Shown here: positions 7,784-14,731 of the stretch, in pieces
Layout of the letters: each line of letters begins with the position of its first letter
Position numbering within the stretch: position 1 is the first letter of the stretch
Assembly: GCF_014836405.1 (NCBI RefSeq)
Contig: NZ_JACSQU010000001.1
Span: 372,001-436,000 of the forward strand
Direction of reading: 5' to 3'
DNA length: 64,000 nt
From: Brevundimonas guildfordensis
GTDB taxonomy: Bacteria > Pseudomonadota > Alphaproteobacteria > Caulobacterales > Caulobacteraceae
Made by a program: the position numbers and the translations under genes
The notes under the pieces: generated by a model
What the model saw: the letters and a program-made list of their open reading frames with translations, nothing else
Told to the model about the DNA's origin: nothing
The model's database searches: none

Positions 7784-8089
7784 ATGAAGAAAGCTTGTTT
7801 GATTATCGCCGCGATTACCCTGTCTGGATGCGCAATGTCCGTGCCTGCGAAGCTGGAGCGCGGCGCTGTTCATATCGAACGCACCGGCAAGACACCCAAA
7901 GAATACGCCGACTGCATGGTTGCAATCGATCCGGCCTACAGTCGTGCGGAGCCTAAAGGTGAGGGTGGTTTCCGGATTTATAGGACCCTTCCTGGCACCT
8001 ATGGTGACGTGATGGACGTTCTCCCTGAAGGGGAGGGGAGCCGAGTGGAGTATTACTCTCAAAACCCGTGGAAGCGGGCGTGCCTGTAG
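7784..8089 (+). CDS. Small lipoprotein carried by the element
   Basis: 101 residues. The first 17 form a classical lipoprotein signal: MKKACLIIAAITLSGCAMS, with lipobox LSGC and lipidated cysteine at about residue 16. The mature part (about 85 residues) has no family I recognise. It is not proline-rich as outer-membrane spanins usually are. AGGCAGGC precedes the ATG. A surface lipoprotein on a phage-like element can act in superinfection exclusion. That is speculation from location and topology. Confidence 0.72.
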   Translation: MKKACLIIAAITLSGCAMSVPAKLERGAVHIERTGKTPKEYADCMVAIDPAYSRAEPKGEGGFRIYRTLPGTYGDVMDVLPEGEGSRVEYYSQNPWKRACL

Positions 8090-8249
8090 AAAACTATCGT
8101 GAGGCGTGCGGCTGTCGCTGATCGGAAGGGCGGCGTTTGTAATGACGAGCGGCCTCCCGAGCCGAAGTGGGGTGGTCCCGCCCTCTGCCCTCCGAAAAAA
8201 GGAGGTCGCTAGTTTTCTAGCAATCTATCCCGGCGCTGTTCGCCCTACG

Positions 8250-8366
8250 TGTTCCATTGAGGCTCGCCCTATCGGAACATCTGTCACCGTCTAGATTCAT
8301 GTTCCACATACATTGTCTTTGACTTTTGGAACATGATGTTCCACATAGTCATGGAGATTGTGGAAC
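8250..8366 (+). promoter_or_regulatory. Three-subsite res-like locus for the serine recombinase
   Basis: Three inverted repeats built on TGTTCC/GGAACA lie just before the recombinase gene. Subsite A is 8250-8279 (TGTTCC...GGAACA). Subsite B is 8298-8335 (CATGTTCCA...TGGAACATG, 9-bp arms). Subsite C is 8338-8366 (GTTCCACA...TGTGGAAC, 8-bp arms). Lengths of 29-38 bp and centre spacings of about 52 and 36 bp resemble Tn3-family res sites, where resolvase binds three dimer sites and also represses itself. Confidence 0.7.
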
Positions 8367-8381
8367 TGAAAGGGTGTCGGA

Positions 8382-8948
8382 ATGGCGAAGGCTCACGGTG
8401 CAGTCATTGGATATGCACGGACCTCGACCGCCGATCAGGTCGCGGGGCTGGACGCTCAGATTGCCGAACTGGAAAGCATCGGGTGTTCGCGCATCTTCAG
8501 CGAACAGGTGTCGAGCATCGATGCTGACCGGCCCCAGCTGAAAGCCGCCCTGGACTATCTCCGGGACGGGGACACGTTCATAGTGACGAGGCCGGATCGC
8601 TTGGCCCGAAATACCGGCGAGTTGCTGAATATCGTTGAGGGCTTGGACCAGCGCGGCGTGGTGGTTCGCATCCTCTCTATGGACATCAACACCTCTACGC
8701 CTACCGGGAAACTTCTCCTGACTTTCATGGCGGGCATCGCGACGTTTGAGCGTGAGCTAATGCTGGAACGCCAGCGGGCCGGGATCGCCGCTGCAAAAGC
8801 TGCGGGGAAGTACAAGGGGCGTCAGCCTACCGCCCGGAATAAGGCCGATCAGGTGTTGGCGTTGAAGGCTGAGGGCGTAGGCCCCAGCGAGATCGCCAAG
8901 CGGCTGGGGATCGGGCGCACGTCAGTTCATCGGATTCTGGCGGCATAA
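8382..8948 (+). CDS. Serine recombinase, resolvase/invertase family
   Basis: 188 residues with the resolvase catalytic domain: VIGYARTSTADQ (nucleophile S15), the active-site arginine tract VTRPDRLAR at 68-76, and the FERELMLERQRAGIAAAK linker helix near 120-140. A C-terminal Hin-type helix-turn-helix (IAKRLGIGRTSVHRIL) follows. Family length is normal. AAAGGG lies before the ATG at 8382. The inverted repeats upstream suggest it resolves dimers or multimers of the circular element, or inverts DNA, and autoregulates. Dimer resolution would fit a rolling-circle-type replicon. Confidence 0.93.
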   Translation: MAKAHGAVIGYARTSTADQVAGLDAQIAELESIGCSRIFSEQVSSIDADRPQLKAALDYLRDGDTFIVTRPDRLARNTGELLNIVEGLDQRGVVVRILSMDINTSTPTGKLLLTFMAGIATFERELMLERQRAGIAAAKAAGKYKGRQPTARNKADQVLALKAEGVGPSEIAKRLGIGRTSVHRILAA

Positions 8949-9295
8949 CTTCCACCCCTTGTGGTGCGCGGTGACGCTTCCTATTTCGACATCATGGTCG
9001 AGGTTTCGGCCAACGGAATAGTCGGAGCGTGTAAGGGGTCACCAACCGGACTACAGGTAAAAAACCCCCGCAGCGTTGGCCTAACGCATCCCCCGACTAC
9101 CCTAAGGGACCGGGACGCGAGGTAGAGGAGACAGAATCTTGATTCTGTTGTTCGCTATCGAAGCCAGCCAGCCGAACGGGGCGATGTTCCGCATGGCTTT
9201 GGGATGCAACCTGCATCCTCTGGCTTCGTGGATCGGCGCTCTCGCGCGGTTGTTCTGATAGGGAAGGCCGTCATGGAGACATGGCGGCCTTTCTC
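8949..9295. other. Non-coding stretch between recombinase and head operon
   Basis: No gene is supported. A 43-codon frame (8994-9126, MVEVSANGIVGACKG) has no ribosome-binding site or known relatives. The stretch ends in a strong stem-loop at 9264-9291 between convergent transcription units. Confidence 0.5.
9264..9292 (+). terminator. Stem-loop terminator between recombinase and head operon
   Basis: AAGGCCGTCATG pairs with CATGGCGGCCTT (one wobble) around a GAGA loop, followed on the plus strand by TCTCTTATC. It lies between the plus-strand recombinase unit and the end of the minus-strand head operon. Confidence 0.6.
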
Positions 9296-9694
9296 TTATC
9301 CGGTTCGGTACGTCGCATTGATCGCGTCGGCAAACGGGTCGCCGCCCTTCGATGCACCCTTGGTCACGTCTCGGCTCTTCGCCGCCATCCCGAGCTTGAT
9401 CAGGACGCCGCCTAGCGCCTGTGCATTCCGCCGATAGTTCTCTTCATCGATTGCCTGACCGGCCATCAGGCGGGCCGTGTCGCGGTCGCATAGGAAGGCG
9501 AGGGTGGCGGCGTTCCGGAGAAGAATGCCTTCCGATGGCTTTGGCGTCCGCGCCAGCTGATCCATCAGGTCGCCAGCGGTGCGTTTGAATACCCTAGCGG
9601 CCTGACTGCGGCCATCGGCTTTCCCGCCGTCGATTTCCAAGGTGAAAAGGGCGGTGATGTCGCGGTGTTCATTGCTGCTTTCAAACGAGTTCAT
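9296..9694 (-). CDS. Small head-module protein, function unknown
   Basis: 132 residues from an ATG at 9694 with an excellent AAAGGAGGG ribosome site. The core LLRNAATLAFLCDRDTARLM, then AIDEENYRRNAQALGGVLIK, is helical. It resembles short proteins found near terminase genes in alphaproteobacterial prophages, with an aATL..c......G..iD...Y pattern, so a packaging role such as small terminase is possible. I cannot confirm that. It is the last gene of the minus-strand head operon. Confidence 0.65.
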   Translation of the reverse strand: MNSFESSNEHRDITALFTLEIDGGKADGRSQAARVFKRTAGDLMDQLARTPKPSEGILLRNAATLAFLCDRDTARLMAGQAIDEENYRRNAQALGGVLIKLGMAAKSRDVTKGASKGGDPFADAINATYRTG

Positions 9695-9792
9695 AATGTG
9701 CCCTCCTTTCAGGGCTTGGGTTTTGCTGGGCCGGCGATGAGGGTGGGGATGGAGCGCGCCCTGTTTGTGGAACTGATCCCTCCCGGATTGAA

Positions 9793-10776
9793 TCACGCCC
9801 CTGCATTCGGCCTTCTGACATCGACCCTGCATCGGCAGTTTATCTCCAATGGCGGGTACAGAGCCGGGCCTAACGGCGTCTGGAAGGGTTCACCTACATC
9901 CACGCCATCGGCATTCATGGCTGGGACAAGGTGGTGGGTGTGACGTACCCGTTCATCCTCCCGAGTGCGCCAGAACCTCCGGGCATCGCGGGGAATTGAG
10001 CGGTTCGCCTTTCCCTGTCGGAAAGCCAGGTACTCTCCAAGGTGTACGGCGCGCGTGGCTTCCTGTCGGGCGATGACTGATTGCCGGTAGGAGGCCAAAG
10101 CTCTTGTGTGCCGAAGGAGCAATTTCTGGACGGTTGTTTCGTCCAGAGGTCCAGAGAACGCCTTTCTGAGCGCGGCGTGCTGGGCTGCGTTCAGATGGCT
10201 TTGTACGCGGTCGAGAATGGTTTTGGCGGCTTGTGGGGGGAGTTCGCCCTCGGGGAGGGCTGAGGCGGCCTGTAGGGCCTCCCTGACGGCCTTCCGCATA
10301 TAAACGATGCTCTTCGCCTGATCCGGTGCGAGGGACAGTGCAGCTACCGCGCTCCGGGCGATTTCATGCGCGTTGAAGTTCAGGCGCTGCATCCTGCTAA
10401 TGGTTTGGGTGGTGGCTTCATAGGCGCGGCGGGCGAGGGGTTCGACCACGTTGCGGCGAAGCTCGGCCATGAGTTGTTCGACTTCGCCATTAGGATTCAC
10501 CCGCGAGCGATGACGTTGCGCGAAGCCTTTCATAGCGAACGCAATGCCGCCGATAAGAGCGTACAGAAGGCCGTTGTTAAGGTCGCTATCGATACCCTGA
10601 TGAAGCCCTTCATCGAAGCTAAGGATAGCGGCGATCCTTACTTCGTCATGCGCTGCTATCGCATGTGCAAGCTGATCAATATCAATCTCTTCAGAGATTT
10701 TTTTAAAGATAAGGTGAAGGGTGTCTTCGAACTCAGCCGTCAGCCTTGCGATTAGGATGTCGAGATCGTCCATCAT
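9793..10776 (-). CDS. Phage head morphogenesis protein (Mu F / SPP1 gp7 family)
   Basis: 327 residues. The N-terminal 240 are mainly helical. The C terminus has the family signature: WRTREDERVRHTHH, then GVDVGEPF, then LYPPLEINCRCRVDV, with conserved R-H-G and the N-C-R-C ending. Members are minor head proteins bound to the portal, and some are injected with DNA. The start codon overlaps the stop of the preceding gene (two ATGs in tandem, 10771-10776), so translation is coupled. It supports a capsid rather than a purely regulatory satellite. Confidence 0.85.
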   Translation of the reverse strand: MMDDLDILIARLTAEFEDTLHLIFKKISEEIDIDQLAHAIAAHDEVRIAAILSFDEGLHQGIDSDLNNGLLYALIGGIAFAMKGFAQRHRSRVNPNGEVEQLMAELRRNVVEPLARRAYEATTQTISRMQRLNFNAHEIARSAVAALSLAPDQAKSIVYMRKAVREALQAASALPEGELPPQAAKTILDRVQSHLNAAQHAALRKAFSGPLDETTVQKLLLRHTRALASYRQSVIARQEATRAVHLGEYLAFRQGKANRSIPRDARRFWRTREDERVRHTHHLVPAMNADGVDVGEPFQTPLGPALYPPLEINCRCRVDVRRPNAGA

Positions 10777-11351
10777 CGCCCCCCGAACCCAAATGGGCAG
10801 CGGCTAGGGCGCATTTTGGAATGGCTTGCTTCTTTGCCCGACAGCATGTCCGGACGAGCGAAGGAAGATATACCTGACCGGAGAGCAGTATGAAGAGGGG
10901 CACCGCTAAGCTCGATGCGCTGCGTCTCCATTTTGGAGGTGACTTCTGTTCGCGGAAACACCACGACAACGAGGCGGTGGACTGTTTGATGAGCCTTCTG
11001 GCGGGCGATGTTGATCGCATCATCCACTAAACTCATTTTAGGCGCGCAAATGATAATGGTGACTTCGCTGCCTATTTCCACGACATCGATTCTTACCCAC
11101 CCTTCCCGAAGCAATAGGTTCGGGTAGGCCCAATAGAATTCTTTCTGTTCTCGATGACCAATGTATCGGGCGTCCCACCCGGCTTTAAAGTTGATATCGT
11201 CGTGCGTTAATCCGAGCAGCTCAGGATCGCTTTGGAACGCCTTGGAGTGGTGGACGCCCTCAGTGTTAACGAGAAGGCCGCGTTCAGCGTTGAACCACCA
11301 CGGATTGCGAAGTTTACGTTGGTCGAGGCCAAGGCCGATAAGGGGTACCAT
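10773..11351 (-). CDS. Unknown protein inside the head operon
   Basis: 192 residues from an ATG at 11351 with AGGAGG nine bases upstream. It opens MVPLIGLGLDQRKLRNPWWF. The first half has a tract (NAERGLLVNTEGVHHSKAF, then PELLGLTHDDINF, then LREGWVRIDVV) that resembles small phage-encoded domains with W...HS...PE.fGL...GWVR, but I cannot name it. The second half is VVVVFPRTEV followed by low-complexity sequence. It sits between the connector and the Mu F-like gene, where head-associated accessory proteins are usual. Confidence 0.7.
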   Translation of the reverse strand: MVPLIGLGLDQRKLRNPWWFNAERGLLVNTEGVHHSKAFQSDPELLGLTHDDINFKAGWDARYIGHREQKEFYWAYPNLLLREGWVRIDVVEIGSEVTIIICAPKMSLVDDAINIARQKAHQTVHRLVVVVFPRTEVTSKMETQRIELSGAPLHTALRSGISSFARPDMLSGKEASHSKMRPSRCPFGFGGR

Positions 11352-11359
11352 GACGCCTC

Positions 11360-11881
11360 CTAAGCCTTCACCAGCGCCCACCCGGAACCTGCATTGAGGT
11401 AGGGCTGGATCAGCTGGCGGACGTGGCGGGGGAGGGAGTCGAGGCTGGGGGCGCGGAAAACGCCCTGGCTCTCGCCTACTGCGTAGCTGATCAGGAGTTC
11501 AGGTGAGATCGGCTGATCGGCCTGCTGAATCAGGTGGGCGGCGAGTAGCGCGGTAGCAGTTTGGATTGCGGCGGGGACGCCATGAACCGAAGCGCCCGTT
11601 TCCAGGCGGATGCCGACGCGGGGGAATGACTGAGGCTGTTCGCTGTCGGCGGGGCGGCCTTTCCACGGTTGTGCCGCGAGCATGGCGCTGGCATCGCGAA
11701 GGGCGGACTTGTCATCGCTTCGTTCCGGTTGACGCTCCGGATCATCGAAACAAGCCCGCCGATCGCTCTCTGCACGGGCCGTCCAAGCGCGACCGTGCAG
11801 GGTGTTGGCTAAGATGCTGTCGGCGGCCTCAAGGCTGACGAGGCTTTCAGCGGCGGTCAGATCGTCATTGTAATATTCCAT
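11360..11881 (-). CDS. DnaT-like / head-tail connector protein
   Basis: 173 residues. The signature SALRDASAMLAAQPWKGRPA, followed by QPQSFPRVGI, corresponds to the a..Ata.ld....WkG......Q.L.fPR.G pattern of the phage proteins called putative DnaT-like ssDNA-binding, which sit at the connector position of head operons. AAGGG precedes the ATG. It would close the portal vertex. In a head-only element it could be the interface that accepts a helper phage tail. Confidence 0.68.
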   Translation of the reverse strand: MEYYNDDLTAAESLVSLEAADSILANTLHGRAWTARAESDRRACFDDPERQPERSDDKSALRDASAMLAAQPWKGRPADSEQPQSFPRVGIRLETGASVHGVPAAIQTATALLAAHLIQQADQPISPELLISYAVGESQGVFRAPSLDSLPRHVRQLIQPYLNAGSGWALVKA

Positions 11882-11899
11882 GTTTGTACCCTTGGGGCG

Positions 11900-12034
11900 G
11901 GGACGGATCGCGCTGAGAAACCACGATCCGTCCCTGCTTGGCGTCGCGCGTTGGGAAGCGACGCCCTTGTGGGGGCGGCCCTCTGCCTTTGCTGAGTTAG
12001 AGGGCCGCCCGTCATCGCCGCCGTGACGGCGATG
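11900..12034 (-). repeat. Four tandem perfect hairpins behind the capsid gene
   Basis: Consecutive perfect inverted repeats are 11900-11910/11924-11934 (11-bp arms), 11940-11947/11958-11965 (8 bp), 11973-11984/11999-12010 (12 bp, GGGCGGCCCTCT) and 12013-12020/12027-12034 (8 bp). They fill the whole spacer between the capsid stop and the connector start. None is followed by a U-tract on the minus strand. They may stabilise or process the capsid mRNA, or attenuate transcription into the downstream genes. Confidence 0.8.
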
Positions 12035-12046
12035 TCACTGGATCGG

Positions 12047-12955
12047 TCAGACGTTCGTCAGACCTTTGAGACGAGCGGCGCAGCGGCCAGACTTCAGGGC
12101 GATGCCCGAGTACCACTCGATGCGAGTCCGGAAGGCGGGCTTGGCGTCGATTTCGCCAAGGTCGCGCGCACCGATGGGCGCTGTCTGGATCCCGTGCAGG
12201 CCGTCGATGTCAAACCGAACGGCATAGGCCGAACAGGTGTTGTCGTTCGTGCCTTGGGTTTCATCGGCGGTCAGGATTTCCGTGCCGCGCGTATCCAGTT
12301 CGATAGGCAGGATCGGGACGCCGTTATGGGCGATGACCGGGCGACCGAAGTTGGGAACCATGATCGTTTCGGGCGTGGTGCCGCCCGATGCCCGCAACAG
12401 ATTTCGATAGGCGCGGATAACGGACTTGCGGGCGAAAATCGCGGACGGCTGGCCCTGAACGGCGTCAACCAGTTCATCCAGCATTGCCATCGTGATCGCG
12501 CCGCCGTTCGCACCAGCCTCGATGATCTGGTCGCCGGTCAGGCGTTTTTTGATGCCGTCGAACTCTTTGGGGTTCGTGTCAGCGTCGCCTTCGAAGAAGG
12601 TGCGCAACCACTTCAGGGTCAGCGCCTTCGCCTTCAGGGCGTCATAGACGGCGCGGGTGTCGTTGCCGCCGACCTGTTGGGCGATCAGGGCGACATCGAA
12701 GTCAGAGTCGCCGCCGAGAATGGTCAGGCGCTCGGTCTGCGGATTAATGACGCCGGTGCTTTCCGAGTAGCCCTCATTATACGTTCGGAACTCGACGCCG
12801 GGCAGTTCTTCCTCGACGTTGTAGGTGTAGGCGTTACCGGCGATGCTCTGGAAGGGCATCAGGGCCAGGACCGGGTTTTCGCGGGCGAATACCTCGACAA
12901 TGCCGGATTGCAGAGGGTTAGGGTTGAGCTTGCTCCATTCGGATTGAGTCAGCAC
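12047..12955 (-). CDS. Major capsid protein, HK97-fold family
   Basis: 302 residues. The start reads MLTQSEWSKLNPNPLQSGIV, then ARENPVLALMPFQSIAGNAYT, ELPGVEFRTYNEGYSESTG and TERLTILGGDSDFD. This is the characteristic beginning of a family of phage coat proteins (ENPVLELLPF...GNALTYNRE...LP...FR..NEG). Length is normal for a coat without a fused scaffold. The start is a GTG at 12955. AAAGGA lies about 20 bases upstream and a CCCGCC/GGCGGG hairpin (12979-12993) just beyond, so the exact start is uncertain. Hairpins on both sides of the gene suggest special mRNA handling of the most abundant product. Confidence 0.88.
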   Translation of the reverse strand: MLTQSEWSKLNPNPLQSGIVEVFARENPVLALMPFQSIAGNAYTYNVEEELPGVEFRTYNEGYSESTGVINPQTERLTILGGDSDFDVALIAQQVGGNDTRAVYDALKAKALTLKWLRTFFEGDADTNPKEFDGIKKRLTGDQIIEAGANGGAITMAMLDELVDAVQGQPSAIFARKSVIRAYRNLLRASGGTTPETIMVPNFGRPVIAHNGVPILPIELDTRGTEILTADETQGTNDNTCSAYAVRFDIDGLHGIQTAPIGARDLGEIDAKPAFRTRIEWYSGIALKSGRCAARLKGLTNV

Positions 12956-12978
12956 GTTTGTTCACTTTGATCCTTTCT

Positions 12979-12993
12979 CCCGCCTTTGGCGGG
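12979..12993 (-). repeat. Hairpin upstream of the capsid gene
   Basis: CCCGCC, loop TTT, GGCGGG, immediately followed on the minus strand by AGAAAGGA, the only purine-rich tract before the capsid start. It could cap the 5' end of a processed capsid transcript. Confidence 0.5.
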
Positions 12994-13018
12994 GGTGGTT
13001 TGTTGAGACGCGGGACGG

Positions 13019-13381
13019 TCAGGCTTTGCCGTAACCGGCTGCGATGCGGGCGTGTGCCGGAAGGCCGGTGTAGTCGGTCGATGGCGTCGTCAGGGCGGGA
13101 CGTTTGGTGTCAGTCTCCGGGACACGAGGCGCTTTTTGAGTCTTCAGGACAGCGTTGATCCGGGAGAAGATTTGATGCTCCCGCGATCCCGAGGTGGGGA
13201 GCTTCGCCCTTTCACCCTCCGGGATCATATCTTCGAGTTGGGTGATCAAATCGCCCAGGTCGTCGTCGGAGATTGCCGTTCTAGTAGCTTCGCGGAGGCT
13301 CTTCAGTTCGGCGTCCAAGCGGGCAATGTCGGCGGTCAGGTCGATCTGGTTGGCTGCGTTTTCCTTGATGTCGTCAGTCAC
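13019..13381 (-). CDS. Small coiled-coil protein between portal and capsid genes, scaffold candidate
   Basis: 120 residues, GTG start at 13381 with GAGGAAA seven bases upstream. Residues 14-45 (DLTADIARLDAELKSLREAT) are predicted coiled coil, the middle is charged and the end is STDYTGLPAHARIAAGYGKA. Position (portal, this, coat) and small acidic helical character suit a scaffolding protein, but no family motif proves it. Nine bases separate it from the portal stop. Confidence 0.62.
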   Translation of the reverse strand: MTDDIKENAANQIDLTADIARLDAELKSLREATRTAISDDDLGDLITQLEDMIPEGERAKLPTSGSREHQIFSRINAVLKTQKAPRVPETDTKRPALTTPSTDYTGLPAHARIAAGYGKA

Positions 13382-13390
13382 AGTATTTCC

Positions 13391-14689
13391 TCAGAGGGCC
13401 AGAAGCAGTTCCTGGCTTTCTTGTTTGCAGGTGATGAGGGCGCGGTAGGCGTCCTCGCGGGTGGCGTAGCCGTCCGGGTTGAGCGCCATCAGAGCATCGA
13501 CCGGGGAAGACACGCCAAGCTCGGCGCGCTCTTTCAGATTGGCGAGAACTTCGGCCTCGGTGAGATTGTCCTGAAGCTCGGCAAAGTCAGCCCGAACCGT
13601 CGCGCCCTCGGGAATCATTCCGGGGCGGTGGGTGTTGACGACGCGCTTGATCGTTTCAAAAAGACGGCGCTCAAAGCCTCGCCATAGGGCGATGTCATCA
13701 AGGCGGGCTTCCTTCAGGTCGATACGTTGAGCTTCGCGGGCTGAACCGGATTCAGCCGTTTTGGACAGGTCCAGAACATCGGCGGTGCAATCGTTAGTCG
13801 CCGCCGTCGAGCGCATCAGAAACTCTAGCGCTTCGAGGATATCGGGAATGGGCGTGTTGGGGGCCGCGTAGGAAAACTCGCCATCCTTCGGAAGCAGGAT
13901 CACCTTGTCGGGGCCGGTGGCGATTGGGTCGCCGATAGGAAGTCCCTTCGCGACAGCTTGGCCGTGGCTTTGCAGTTCGACCGCTCGCCACAGGTTCGTC
14001 AGGCCGACGTTGAGGGCTTTCTGTGCGCCAATGAGATCGTCGCCGCCCGGAAGGAAGAAATCGGCGTCGGGCAGACGGTCGAACAACGGGACAAAGGGTA
14101 GGACACCGTAAGGGTTCTGGTCGCCCGCATTGCCGGGGTTTGGCAACTTGTGGCCGTTGGCGTTGCGACGAACGAAGCCGTTCGCGGTCCAGTCTGAATA
14201 GGTCGTGTGCGCTGGGTTGTGGGCCGCGTGGGTCACGACAATCCGGGTGGGGTGCTCCGGGTCGTCCCATTCCGCATCGAGGATGTTCGGGGTCAGAACG
14301 CGGACCTGGAGGCCATGCGGTTCGGTCCAAACAACCTGTAGTGCGGTCGTTTTGTGCAACTTGGTCAGCTTGGACGCTCGCTTCATAACGGCGTCGATGT
14401 TGGCGTCCTGATAGAGGGTAGAGGCCGCCCTCTGATCCCAGCCTTCAAACGTGCGGACAGGCGGTGTCTGATAGGCCGTAGCGCGACGGCTTACGATCTT
14501 TTTGACGATGTTCACGTTAAAGACCCGGAATGACTCCGGGTTGGCGAAACGCTGCCTAATCAGGGCTAGGGTGGTTTCGTCCTGTTTGTCGTCAAAGAAT
14601 GCTAAAGCTTCGGCGGCGCGAAGTTTTCGCGGCTCCGAGTTTCTAACCAAATCTAAGAACGACTTCCTTTCGTCGCTAAATCCCAGCAT
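13391..14689 (-). CDS. Phage portal protein
   Basis: 432 residues. Portal features in order are FNVNIVKKIVSRRATAYQTP (clip entry), LQVRVLTPNILDAEWDDPEH, NPYGVLPFVPLFDRLPDADF, GGDDLIGAQKALNVGLTNLW and a C-terminal helical crown (LTEAEVLANLKERAELGVSS). It forms the dodecameric DNA entry ring at one capsid vertex and docks the terminase. No Shine-Dalgarno is visible. A palindrome shared with the terminase gene ends exactly at the ATG (14689). Confidence 0.88.
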   Translation of the reverse strand: MLGFSDERKSFLDLVRNSEPRKLRAAEALAFFDDKQDETTLALIRQRFANPESFRVFNVNIVKKIVSRRATAYQTPPVRTFEGWDQRAASTLYQDANIDAVMKRASKLTKLHKTTALQVVWTEPHGLQVRVLTPNILDAEWDDPEHPTRIVVTHAAHNPAHTTYSDWTANGFVRRNANGHKLPNPGNAGDQNPYGVLPFVPLFDRLPDADFFLPGGDDLIGAQKALNVGLTNLWRAVELQSHGQAVAKGLPIGDPIATGPDKVILLPKDGEFSYAAPNTPIPDILEALEFLMRSTAATNDCTADVLDLSKTAESGSAREAQRIDLKEARLDDIALWRGFERRLFETIKRVVNTHRPGMIPEGATVRADFAELQDNLTEAEVLANLKERAELGVSSPVDALMALNPDGYATREDAYRALITCKQESQELLLAL

Positions 14690-14705
14690 GAGATAAGTAT
14701 ATCAC
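14690..14705 (-). promoter_or_regulatory. Operator-like palindrome abutting the portal ATG
   Basis: Read on the minus strand, GTGATATACTTATCTC ends at 14690, directly before the ATG. It matches the terminase copy at 13 of 16 positions, including the outer GTGATA and TATC. With no ribosome site present, transcription, leaderless translation or both may be controlled here. Confidence 0.65.
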
Positions 14706-14731
14706 TATATGTTGCTATTGCGCAACACGAT

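Noticed and set aside
7514..8062. 182-codon minus-strand frame over the lipoprotein gene
   Set aside because: The plus-strand frame has a clear lipoprotein signal and ribosome site. The minus frame has neither.
8994..9126. 43-codon frame MVEVSANGIVGACKG
   Set aside because: No ribosome site or recognisable relatives. Kept only as a note on the non-coding stretch.
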